A DNA stretch of 64,000 bases, taken from the NCBI RefSeq assembly GCF_041245805.1, contig NZ_CP162490.1, positions 4,007,001 through 4,071,000 on the forward strand, written 5' to 3'. The position numbers and the translations under genes are program-made. This DNA comes from Xanthomonas sp. DAR 34887. GTDB taxonomy: Bacteria > Pseudomonadota > Gammaproteobacteria > Xanthomonadales > Xanthomonadaceae. The notes under the pieces were generated by a model, which ran no database searches, had not been told where the DNA came from, and saw only the letters and a program-made list of their open reading frames with translations. The stretch's first letter is position 1. The number at the start of each line of letters is the position of its first letter. This document shows, in pieces, positions 1-8,645 of the stretch.

Positions 1-541
1 CACGTGCAACGCGGTGCACGCAGATGTTCGCCGCGCCAAGGCTCAAACCCACGCCACGCATTTCAGCGTCGGATGCATCGGTATCCGAATCGTTACGCGC
101 AGCAAACGGCGGCCGTCGATGCGACTTCCACCTGCGGCGAATGCCCGCGAGCAAGCATCGCTAGGCAATCATTTCTAAACGCACAATGTCGCCTCTCGGT
201 GCGATGGAACCCATCGCGCATGCCACCGGGCAGCAGAACGCGATGCACGCATCGCGCGCCGTCTCTTCGTTTTCACACGTCATGTGGGGCGCAACGACGC
301 TGCACCGCAACAGAGAGAGCGTGAACCCTGTCAACCACCCAGGTTCAGTTGCGATTGTGGAAGCGGCGCCTATTGTGCGCGCCACTTCGATCCGCCCATC
401 TTGGCGGATCCGCCGGCCTCCAGATTGCGCCGGCACCCGGGCGGCCCGTGACAGGCCGCCTCCCCATGACGCCAAGCCGCATCGCTTTGCCGCGCCACCC
501 GGTGCAGCCCCGATGACGGCCCATACGGAGCAAGGAGTTAT
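1..541. other. Non-coding start of window; leader of the SleB-like gene
   Basis: I see no credible gene in this 541-base stretch; the open frames on both strands have no recognisable protein pattern. It holds two short perfect hairpins: an 8-bp stem at 389-410 (GATCCGCC with a 6-base loop) and a 7-bp stem at 440-460 (GGCGGCC with a 7-base loop). Neither has a T-tract, so they are not classic intrinsic terminators. A good Shine-Dalgarno, AAGGAG at 532-537, precedes the gene at 542. Confidence 0.55.
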
Positions 542-1003
542 ATGAAACTGGCCTGGATACTCTGGCTTTCGCAACTGTTGCCGCAACCCGCCGCCGATTC
601 GCTGTGTTTGAGCACCACCGTTTACCTGGAAGCGCGCGATCAGACGCTGCGCGGCCAGCAGGCGGTCGCCGAAGTGGCGCTGCGGCGCCTGGACAGCGGC
701 CTGTGGGGCAATTCGATGTGCCAGGTGGTCACCGCGCGCAAGCAGTTCGCGCCAGGGCTTGTGAAACCCGGCACCGAACTGAAGAACGACGACGCCTGGG
801 CCGATGCGGTCAATGTCGCCTTCGCCGCCGAGCGCAACTGGGCGCTGCCGCAGGGCCAGCGCAAGGAGATCGTGCCTGGCGCCAGCCACTTCGCCGCGCA
901 TGCGATCGCCAGCCCGAGCTGGCGCAATGCCTACCAGGTGGCGACGATCGGCGACCACACGTTCTACCGCGTGCAGAAACTGCGGCCGCGCAACGCTTCC
1001 TGA
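542..1003 (+). CDS. SleB-type cell wall hydrolase, small
   Basis: A 153-residue protein resembling the catalytic domain of the SleB/CwlJ (Hydrolase_2) family of peptidoglycan lytic enzymes. The family pattern is visible: YLEAR at residues 28-32 with Glu30 as the likely catalytic acid, then GQQAVAEVALRRL, a Cys around residue 60, and a C-terminal HTFYRV segment. Residues 1-19 are hydrophobic and may be a signal peptide, which would place it in the periplasm. AAGGAG sits 4 bases before the ATG. In non-sporulating Proteobacteria such domains are thought to act in wall remodelling; the substrate here is inferred from family only. Confidence 0.75.
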   Translation: MKLAWILWLSQLLPQPAADSLCLSTTVYLEARDQTLRGQQAVAEVALRRLDSGLWGNSMCQVVTARKQFAPGLVKPGTELKNDDAWADAVNVAFAAERNWALPQGQRKEIVPGASHFAAHAIASPSWRNAYQVATIGDHTFYRVQKLRPRNAS

Positions 1004-1081
1004 GCGGCTGACGCGGCGCTATCGCCAACCGCACGAAGGGCCGGGTACGCTTCCCGGCCCTTTGTTCGTGCGGAGTCCGCA

Positions 1082-1690
1082 ATGAAGCTGTATACCAAGC
1101 CCGGCGCCTGCTCGCTGGCCGACCACATCGTGCTGCGCTGGTCGCAACTGCCGTTCGAACTGGAAGTGCTCGACGCCGCAACGATGAAGGCGCCGGACTA
1201 TCTGGCGATCAATCCCGCCGGCGCGGTGCCCGCGCTACAGGTGGACGACTGGGTGCTGACCCAGAACTCGGCGATCCTCAACTACGTTGCCGATATCGCG
1301 CCAGCGGCGCAGCTGGCCGGCGATGGCGGCGCGCGCAGCCGTGCCGAAGTGCAGCGTTGGCTCGCCTTCCTCAACGCCGACGTGCATCCCGCCTTCCATC
1401 CGTTGTTCGGCAGCACGCGCTACCTTGAGGACGCGGCAGTGATTGCACGCACCCAGGAACACGCGCGCGAACGCCTGCGCACGCTGTACGCGCGCGTAGA
1501 CGCTCAGCTGGCGACGCAGCCGTGGCTCGCCGGCGCGCAGCGTTCGATCGCCGACGCGTATCTGTTCGTCACCTTGCGCTGGGCGAAGGCGATGAAGATC
1601 GAACTGGGCGCCCACCTGCAGGACTTGTTCGCGCGCATGGCGGCCGATCCGCAGGTGCAGGCGGCGCTGCAGGCCGAAGGGCTGAATTGA
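1082..1690 (+). CDS. Glutathione S-transferase, beta class (GstA-like)
   Basis: A 202-residue cytosolic GST, the normal length. The N-terminal thioredoxin-fold domain begins MKLYTKPGACS, with Cys10 and Ser11 at the positions typical of bacterial beta-class GSTs, where the Cys contacts glutathione. NPAGAVPAL (44-52) carries the conserved cis-proline and QNSAI (61-65) matches the glutathione-binding ESxAI motif. The rest is the alpha-helical domain. Expected role is conjugation or peroxide detoxification with glutathione. It follows the SleB-like gene by 78 bp on the same strand; a functional link is not evident. Confidence 0.85.
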   Translation: MKLYTKPGACSLADHIVLRWSQLPFELEVLDAATMKAPDYLAINPAGAVPALQVDDWVLTQNSAILNYVADIAPAAQLAGDGGARSRAEVQRWLAFLNADVHPAFHPLFGSTRYLEDAAVIARTQEHARERLRTLYARVDAQLATQPWLAGAQRSIADAYLFVTLRWAKAMKIELGAHLQDLFARMAADPQVQAALQAEGLN

Positions 1691-1740
1691 ATCGGCGCAA
1701 TTAGCGCGGTTGTACCGATCGATTTGCAGGCAACGAACGT

Positions 1741-1807
1741 GTAGGAGCGGCTTCAGCCGCGACATGCTCCATCGGGCGAATCCTGTCGCGGCTGAAGCCG
1801 CTCCTAC
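1741..1807. repeat. Inverted pair of GTAG-type REP sequences, copy 1
   Basis: Two 23-base arms (1741-1763 and 1785-1807), each starting GTAGGAGCGGCTTCAGCCGC, face each other across a 21-base spacer. Each arm contains its own short palindrome (GCGGCTTCAGCCGC), and the pair can fold into one long stem. The 5' GTAG head followed by an imperfect palindrome is the hallmark of REP sequences described in Stenotrophomonas and Xanthomonas. It lies between the convergent GST gene and the gene ending at 1879. Copies at 17814 and 23425 have the same arms. Confidence 0.9.
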
Positions 1808-1878
1808 AACGGCGAGCATCGCTTGCGCACCATTGCACGCCGACATCTGCGTGCGCGACACTGGCGCTCGGTCTTCGA

Positions 1879-2439
1879 CTACTGCGGGTCCGGGCCGAGC
1901 GTGTCCTGAAGCCAACGCGCGGCCAGCGCCGGCGACTTGGCCTTGCCGAGCGCGGCGGTGAACTCCGGCAGCAATGCTTCGAGCGCGGCGGCATCGCTGC
2001 AGCGTTCGATCCGCAACTGCATGAAATAGCCTTTCAGCCCCAGATGCTTGCGCACCGCTTCGCTCATCGCGTCGTAAAGACGCGAATAGCGTTGCGCCGC
2101 TTCCTGCGATACCGGCGTATCGCCAGGACTGGCCGACGGAGGGATGGCGTCGGCCAGCGTCGTCGTCGATGCCACGGGCGACGCGCTCGATGCCGGTATC
2201 GAAGGCGGTGCTGCAGGCGCAGCCGCCACACCGCCGCCGCGGGCGATCAGACCCATCTGCTGCAGCTGCGCCAAGGCGTCTTCCGGCGCATGCAGGCCGG
2301 CGACGATCTGCTGCAGCGCGTTGTCGTCCTTGTGCCCGTCCACCACCAGCAGGATCGAGCGCAGTTGCGCCGGCAAGCGGCGCGCGCGGTCCGCGATCTC
2401 CTGCCGTCCGGCGTCGGTCTTGGCATAACGCTCGCTCAT
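1879..2439 (-). CDS. Hypothetical protein, downstream of prpE
   Basis: A 186-residue protein I cannot assign to a characterised family. Two predicted helical parts are separated by an Ala/Pro/Ser-rich linker at about residues 70-108: an N-terminal part (about 1-65) with the LRSILLVVDG and LQQMGLI patterns reminiscent of a small winged-helix-like fold, and a C-terminal helical part (about 110-186). No signal peptide or membrane segment is visible. The ribosome site GGGAGG is well placed before the ATG. It lies 68 bp downstream of prpE on the same strand and may be co-transcribed. A regulatory role is only a guess. Confidence 0.65.
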   Translation of the reverse strand: MSERYAKTDAGRQEIADRARRLPAQLRSILLVVDGHKDDNALQQIVAGLHAPEDALAQLQQMGLIARGGGVAAAPAAPPSIPASSASPVASTTTLADAIPPSASPGDTPVSQEAAQRYSRLYDAMSEAVRKHLGLKGYFMQLRIERCSDAAALEALLPEFTAALGKAKSPALAARWLQDTLGPDPQ

Positions 2440-2507
2440 TCACCGCCCTCCCCTGTGATCGCGCGTCGGCAGCAGCCGGCGCGCTTGTTGCGCGATGCAG
2501 TGATGCC

Positions 2508-4385
<1,878 letters not shown>

Positions 4386-4532
4386 GCCGCCCCTCCCAAG
4401 GCAGGTGCACCGGCTCCGAGCATAATCCTTTGGCGGCCTGGGCGTCGTTCAGACCTTGGTCGAAGGGGCTCGCGGAGGAGCCCGAGTCGGTCGTGTCGCG
4501 AAGCGCTATCGATTTGGCCGGATGACGGGAGT

Positions 4533-5462
4533 CTACGACGCGCCTGGACCGCCCCTTGCGTTATCGACCGTCAGCCGGCCGGATCGCCGATCAGGCTTGA
4601 AGCGCAATGCCTTCTTTTCCACCAGATGCCACGAGGCGGCCGCCAGCGCAAAGGTCGCAGGAATGGCGATGACCAAGAGTTCGAAACAAGGCGTCCGCCT
4701 TCCCATGAGCGCGACTGCAATTTGCTGCACGGGCCACGCATAGATGTAGATACCATACGAGAGATCGCCGAATCGCGAGATGTCGCGCATGCCCGCCCAC
4801 GAGCGCAAGCCAATCGCAATCGCCAGCGGCGGGACGATGAAGACAAGACCCAGCGTCGTTTGATCGATGCGTAGCAATGCACAGCCTATCGTCAAGGACA
4901 AAAGGCCTGGCAACGTTTTGCGAAGGATTGGATACGCTCGCAGCAGGCTTCCTGCCGCGAAGAAGAGCCCAAAGTCCGCCAGGAAACTCGCGCCATCCTG
5001 TGCGCCCGACAGCACGAAATAGCAAAAGATCCCTGTCGCCAACACGAGCGATGGGCGCCGGGTGGCGACGCCTGCCAAGAGAAGTAGCGCGTAGCAGCAG
5101 ACCTCGTACTTGATCGTCCAGAGGGATCCATTCGTACGGTGCCTAGGATTATCTGGAAATCCCATCAGCCCAAGCGCAGCGATCACTGCCAACGTTAGCG
5201 GGATCGACACACACAGGGCAGGCAGCACGCGCAGCGTTCGGCGAGCACAGAACCGGAAAACGTCAGGGTCTTTCAGCCAACTGGAGGTGACCAGGCAGCC
5301 ACTGATCGAGAAGAAGATGAGCACACCCAGATTGCCGAACGAGTGGTCGCCAACGAACATCGGCTCCGTACGTCCGGATAGCGCGAACTGATGGCTGACC
5401 AGGACGAGCAACGCGCCGATCAAACGCAGCGCATCGAAATTATTGCGCGCAGACGCACTCAT
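4533..5462 (-). CDS. Membrane acyltransferase, acyltransferase_3 (OafA-like) family
   Basis: About 309 residues with many hydrophobic segments, resembling inner-membrane O-acyltransferases that decorate surface glycans. Visible family marks are NNFDALRLIGALLVLVSH with His24, the RRTLRVLPAL arginines (74-78), NGSLWTIKYE (111-120) and a C-terminal WHLVEKKALRF. I chose the ATG at 5462, not 5489, because AAGGAG lies 5 bases upstream of it. The segment between the arginine motif and NGSLW is about 40 residues shorter than I would expect, suggesting an in-frame internal deletion. Base composition looks clearly less GC-rich than the neighbours, so recent acquisition is plausible. Confidence 0.75.
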   Translation of the reverse strand: MSASARNNFDALRLIGALLVLVSHQFALSGRTEPMFVGDHSFGNLGVLIFFSISGCLVTSSWLKDPDVFRFCARRTLRVLPALCVSIPLTLAVIAALGLMGFPDNPRHRTNGSLWTIKYEVCCYALLLLAGVATRRPSLVLATGIFCYFVLSGAQDGASFLADFGLFFAAGSLLRAYPILRKTLPGLLSLTIGCALLRIDQTTLGLVFIVPPLAIAIGLRSWAGMRDISRFGDLSYGIYIYAWPVQQIAVALMGRRTPCFELLVIAIPATFALAAASWHLVEKKALRFKPDRRSGRLTVDNARGGPGAS

Positions 5463-5642
5463 CCTCGCTCCTTCGCGGATTGCAGTCATAGGTCACGTGC
5501 CGCCATGCGCTTGCCAGGCGTAACAGCGCCCGGTTGCACGAAGCAGGCCGAGCTCCGTCGAAACGACAGTTGCTCGGCGCGGCATCGCGCCGAGGTGGAG
5601 CGGGCCCACCTGTCGGCACAACCCCAAGCAAGGCCACTGCCG

Positions 5643-6632
5643 CTACAGGATCCCGATGTCCTTCAACCAGCGCTCCACCAGCCCGGGCCACAGTTCCACA
5701 ACGGGATGCGGAGAAGGACGCAGGCCGAACGCATGGCCGCCATTGGCGAACAAATGCACTTCGGCCGGCACGTCCGCCTCATGCAGTGCCTGCGCGTACA
5801 ACGTGCTGTTGCAGACGTCATCGATGGGGTCGTCCCAGTTCTGCAGAATGAACGTCGGTGTCGTGCGGCTGGTGACCGTGAAGCCGGGATCGAACTTTCC
5901 ATCGCGACACAGGTGTCCGGGATACGCCGCGATCGCGAAGTCGGGCCGACTGCTCAGCGTGTCGGCCGCATCGACCGGCGCGTAGCTCGATTCGAAGATA
6001 TTGCTGGTCTGCGCCACCAGGAACCCGCCGGCGGAAAAGCCGATCACGCCGATGCGCTTGAGATCGATGTGCCATTCGGCCGCGTGCGCACGTACGAGCC
6101 GAATCGTGCGCTGCGCGTCCTGGAAGGCGAATGGCACCTTGGGCGTGACCGCGCAATTGCACGCCTTGTCGTAATGATGGTTGCCGCCTGGCACGCGATA
6201 CTTGGACAGGATGCAGGTCATGCCGCGCGACGTGATCCAGTCGCAGATTTCCGTACCCTCCAACGTCATGGCCAGCATCACGAAACCGCCGCCCGGGTAC
6301 ACCACCACGGCCGCTCCCGTATTGGTTCCCTTCGGCGGGTACACCGTCATGGTGGGCACACTGACATCGAAGATGCCTTGCGAACTGCGGCCGACAAGGG
6401 CGCCAGGGTCTTCCTTGGTCAACACGCTTTCGGGTTTGCGCGTGGTTTCCCGCGCGTCCGGCACCGCATGCGGCCAGATCGGCATCTGCTTCACCCCCGC
6501 CGGCGCCTGCCAAACTTCGATCCTTGGCGCTGCCTCGGGAGTCTCGACAGCCGGCGCCGCCGATGCGGTGCACGCCGCGATAAAAGCACCAACCACACAC
6601 GTCACGCGCCACTGGATTCGCTTCATTTCCAT
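5643..6632 (-). CDS. Alpha/beta-hydrolase esterase, exported (putative lipoprotein)
   Basis: A 329-residue carbohydrate-esterase-like alpha/beta hydrolase (BD-FAE or acetyl-xylan-esterase type). The oxyanion segment VVVYPGGGF is at 109-117, the nucleophile elbow GFSAGG puts Ser200 in place, QNWDDP gives an Asp at 267 or 268, and NGGHAFG supplies His300. The N-terminus is hydrophobic and ends in IAAC with Cys21, compatible with a lipobox or a plain signal peptide. A second in-frame ATG lies two codons in. It is divergent from an AmpR-like regulator at 6732 with 99 bp between, which suggests control by that regulator. Substrate unknown. Confidence 0.78.
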   Translation of the reverse strand: MEMKRIQWRVTCVVGAFIAACTASAAPAVETPEAAPRIEVWQAPAGVKQMPIWPHAVPDARETTRKPESVLTKEDPGALVGRSSQGIFDVSVPTMTVYPPKGTNTGAAVVVYPGGGFVMLAMTLEGTEICDWITSRGMTCILSKYRVPGGNHHYDKACNCAVTPKVPFAFQDAQRTIRLVRAHAAEWHIDLKRIGVIGFSAGGFLVAQTSNIFESSYAPVDAADTLSSRPDFAIAAYPGHLCRDGKFDPGFTVTSRTTPTFILQNWDDPIDDVCNSTLYAQALHEADVPAEVHLFANGGHAFGLRPSPHPVVELWPGLVERWLKDIGIL

Positions 6633-6731
6633 GCCTTCCGAAAAGTGCTCGGCGCTATAGTGCGATCGGTCAGGCGTGCGTGCAAAGGATGTTATCTCTT
6701 GGCAGCTTCAAGTAAATCTAATGGCAAGGCC
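6633..6731. promoter_or_regulatory. Divergent promoter region between esterase and AmpR-like regulator
   Basis: This 99-base gap separates two divergent genes, the standard layout for a LysR-type regulator and its target. LysR proteins usually bind T-N11-A sites in such gaps. I cannot single out one convincing operator by eye. The palindromic CTATAG at 6656-6661 could serve as a -10 on either strand. Confidence 0.45.
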
Positions 6732-7607
6732 ATGGGGGTTGCGGTGTCGTTGAATGCCTTGAAGGCCTTTGAAAGCGCCGCGCGGCATCTGTCTTTCACC
6801 TTGGCTGCCGAGGAACTGTCGGTGACGCCGGCCGCCATCAGCCATCAGGTGAAATCGCTCGAGGAGCGCCTGGGCGTTCGCCTTTTCCGCAGAACCTCCA
6901 AGGGCTTGCTGATCACCGACGAAGGCCTCGCCCTGGTGCCGACACTGAGCGAAACCTTCACCCGGCTCGGGCGGCTGCTGGAACAATTCGAGCGCGGCCA
7001 CCGCCGCGAGGTACTGACCGTCAGCGTCGTTGGAACGTTTGCAGTGGGATGGCTGCTGCCGAAGCTGGAAGACTTCGAGCAACTCTATCCGTTCGTCGAC
7101 CTGCGCCTGCTGACCAATAACAACCGGGTCGATGTCGCCGGAGAGCGCCTGGATTTCGCCATCCGTTTCGGCGACGGCGCCTGGCATGGCATGCAGGCGG
7201 AACATCTCATGGATGCGCCGCTGTCGCCCATGTGTTCGCCGGCAATTGCCGAGCGCCTGCAAACGCCAGAGGACCTGCGGTACGTCCGGCTGTTGCGCTC
7301 CTACCGACCGCAGGACTGGGCGGCGTGGTTCGATGCCGCAGGCATGGCGCCGATTCCGCCGCGCGGCCCGATGTTCGATGCCTCCGCCTTGATGGCACAG
7401 GCGGCCATCGATGGATACGGCGTGGCATTGGTGCCGGCGTGCATGTTCGAACGCGATAGCGACAGCGGACGGTTGGTCCGGCCATTCCCCGTCTCGGTGA
7501 ATACTGGGGCCTACTGGCTGACGGCATTGAAGAGCCGTCCTGTCACGCCGGCAATGGATGCATTCAAGCAATGGCTGCTATCGCATTCGACCCAAGGCAC
7601 TACTTGA
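6732..7607 (+). CDS. LysR-family regulator, AmpR/GcvA subgroup
   Basis: A 291-residue LysR-type transcription factor. The DNA-binding winged helix covers about residues 6-64 (LNALKAFESAARHLSFT, then a SHQVKSLEERLG recognition helix). The effector domain strongly recalls AmpR: VVGTFAVGWLLP, TNNNRVD, LDFAIRFGDGAWH, MCSPAIAERLQTP, LLRSYRPQDWAAWF and RPVTPAMDAFKQWL all have close AmpR counterparts. AmpR senses cell-wall muropeptides and controls ampC, but the divergent partner here is an esterase, not a beta-lactamase. The start was chosen at the ATG just before the conserved helix; the open frame extends far upstream without homology. Confidence 0.85.
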   Translation: MGVAVSLNALKAFESAARHLSFTLAAEELSVTPAAISHQVKSLEERLGVRLFRRTSKGLLITDEGLALVPTLSETFTRLGRLLEQFERGHRREVLTVSVVGTFAVGWLLPKLEDFEQLYPFVDLRLLTNNNRVDVAGERLDFAIRFGDGAWHGMQAEHLMDAPLSPMCSPAIAERLQTPEDLRYVRLLRSYRPQDWAAWFDAAGMAPIPPRGPMFDASALMAQAAIDGYGVALVPACMFERDSDSGRLVRPFPVSVNTGAYWLTALKSRPVTPAMDAFKQWLLSHSTQGTT

Positions 7608-7728
7608 TGGGCCTCGGGCTGCATTCTCGCGTGCCGGGATCGGCGTCGCCCATGCCGTGCGCGATCAGCAGCGTCCTTCGGCGGCGATCAAGTGGCGCCA
7701 GGACGCAAGCGTCCGAGCTTCGGACCGC

Positions 7729-8232
7729 TTACGGGTCGACCGTGAAAAGGACGTGCCGTCCCTCGGACGCTGCGGTTTGATACAGGGCGCGAACGCCCTG
7801 GAACCATTCCCATGTGTACTGGAAGTCCGCGTCCGTCAGCTCCATTCCGTAATCTTCCGAATCAATCCCGTCGTACAACGCCCTGAACTGATCCGGTGTG
7901 ATCTTCATTGCAGCCAACGCCACATCCTTGACTTGCTCCGGCGTTTTCAGACGGATGATGTAGTCGTCTCGACCATAAAGGGACTGTCCGCCGAGAACGA
8001 CATGATTCAGTGGATACCGCCCCCCGTCATCGCAGAGCAGTCCGCCGGAAAGCGCACGATGCATCGCATCCCACGCTTTGTCGCTCTCGGCGACATAAGC
8101 TTGGAACTGCTCGAAATATCGCGGCTCGATGTCTTCCTGGATCAGCGCGAGGCGTTCGTCATCCGTTTGCTTGGACACCAAGGACGCGACGTCGTCGGCA
8201 GACAGCGCAAAATGTACGCCGAGATAAGCCAT
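7729..8232 (-). CDS. DUF1877 family protein (YfbM-like)
   Basis: A 167-residue cytosolic protein matching the DUF1877/YfbM family: it begins MAYLGVHFALS and has YVAESDKAWDAMHRALSGG, YPLNHVVLGG, a VALAAMKITPDQFRALYDGID stretch, and ends with the YTWEWFQGVRALYQTAA region typical of these proteins. The family has no established biochemical function, although members are often found near polymorphic-toxin or stress loci. AAGGAG precedes the ATG by 5 bases. It is convergent with the AmpR-like gene. GC content seems lower than average here too. Confidence 0.85.
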   Translation of the reverse strand: MAYLGVHFALSADDVASLVSKQTDDERLALIQEDIEPRYFEQFQAYVAESDKAWDAMHRALSGGLLCDDGGRYPLNHVVLGGQSLYGRDDYIIRLKTPEQVKDVALAAMKITPDQFRALYDGIDSEDYGMELTDADFQYTWEWFQGVRALYQTAASEGRHVLFTVDP

Positions 8233-8314
8233 AGCTTCTCCTTGGAAGTCTGATACTCACGGCAAACGGCGCCGCAAAGCCGCGCCCGCGTGCCCGAATC
8301 GCCGGATGCCGCCG

Positions 8315-8623
8315 CTACTGCCCCGGCACGGTAAATGTCACCACCACATTCTTCGGCGCTTGCTGGAAGCGCGTGGCCACAGAACTCTTGCTGAGTTGCA
8401 CGATCTGCTCCAGCGGCTTGGGCGGCACGCCCTGGAAGTTGACCGTGACCTGGACGAGGGAGCCGTTCGCCCAGTTGAAGCCGACCATCGGCTTGCTACC
8501 GACCGACTTCTCCAGGTCGGCGGCCACTTCCTGCGAATGCGCGTACGCATTCCTCATCGTGTCGACCGCACCGCAGGACGTGAGCGCCAGCAGCAGCGGC
8601 GCCAGCAGCAAGGTCGATCGCAT
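8315..8623 (-). CDS. Small putative lipoprotein
   Basis: A 102-residue protein with a clear lipoprotein signal: MRSTLLLAPLLLALTSCG, in which L-T-S-C fits the lipobox and Cys17 would be lipidated after cleavage by Lsp. The mature part (GAVDTMRNAYAHSQEVAADLEKS and on) has no family I recognise. I chose the ATG at 8623, preceded by CAGGAG, over an upstream arginine-rich extension. It starts 22 bp after the S9 peptidase stop, so the two are probably co-transcribed. Location would be the periplasmic face of the inner or outer membrane. Confidence 0.75.
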   Translation of the reverse strand: MRSTLLLAPLLLALTSCGAVDTMRNAYAHSQEVAADLEKSVGSKPMVGFNWANGSLVQVTVNFQGVPPKPLEQIVQLSKSSVATRFQQAPKNVVVTFTVPGQ

Positions 8624-8645
8624 CCTGCTCTCCTGAATTGGCCAA

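Noticed and set aside
161..958. 265-codon minus-strand frame over the SleB-like gene
   Set aside because: Opposite strand has clear SleB motifs, Shine-Dalgarno and start; this frame has none.
4456..4743. Plus-strand 95-codon frame near the acyltransferase
   Set aside because: Antisense to the acyltransferase 3' end, no recognisable protein features.
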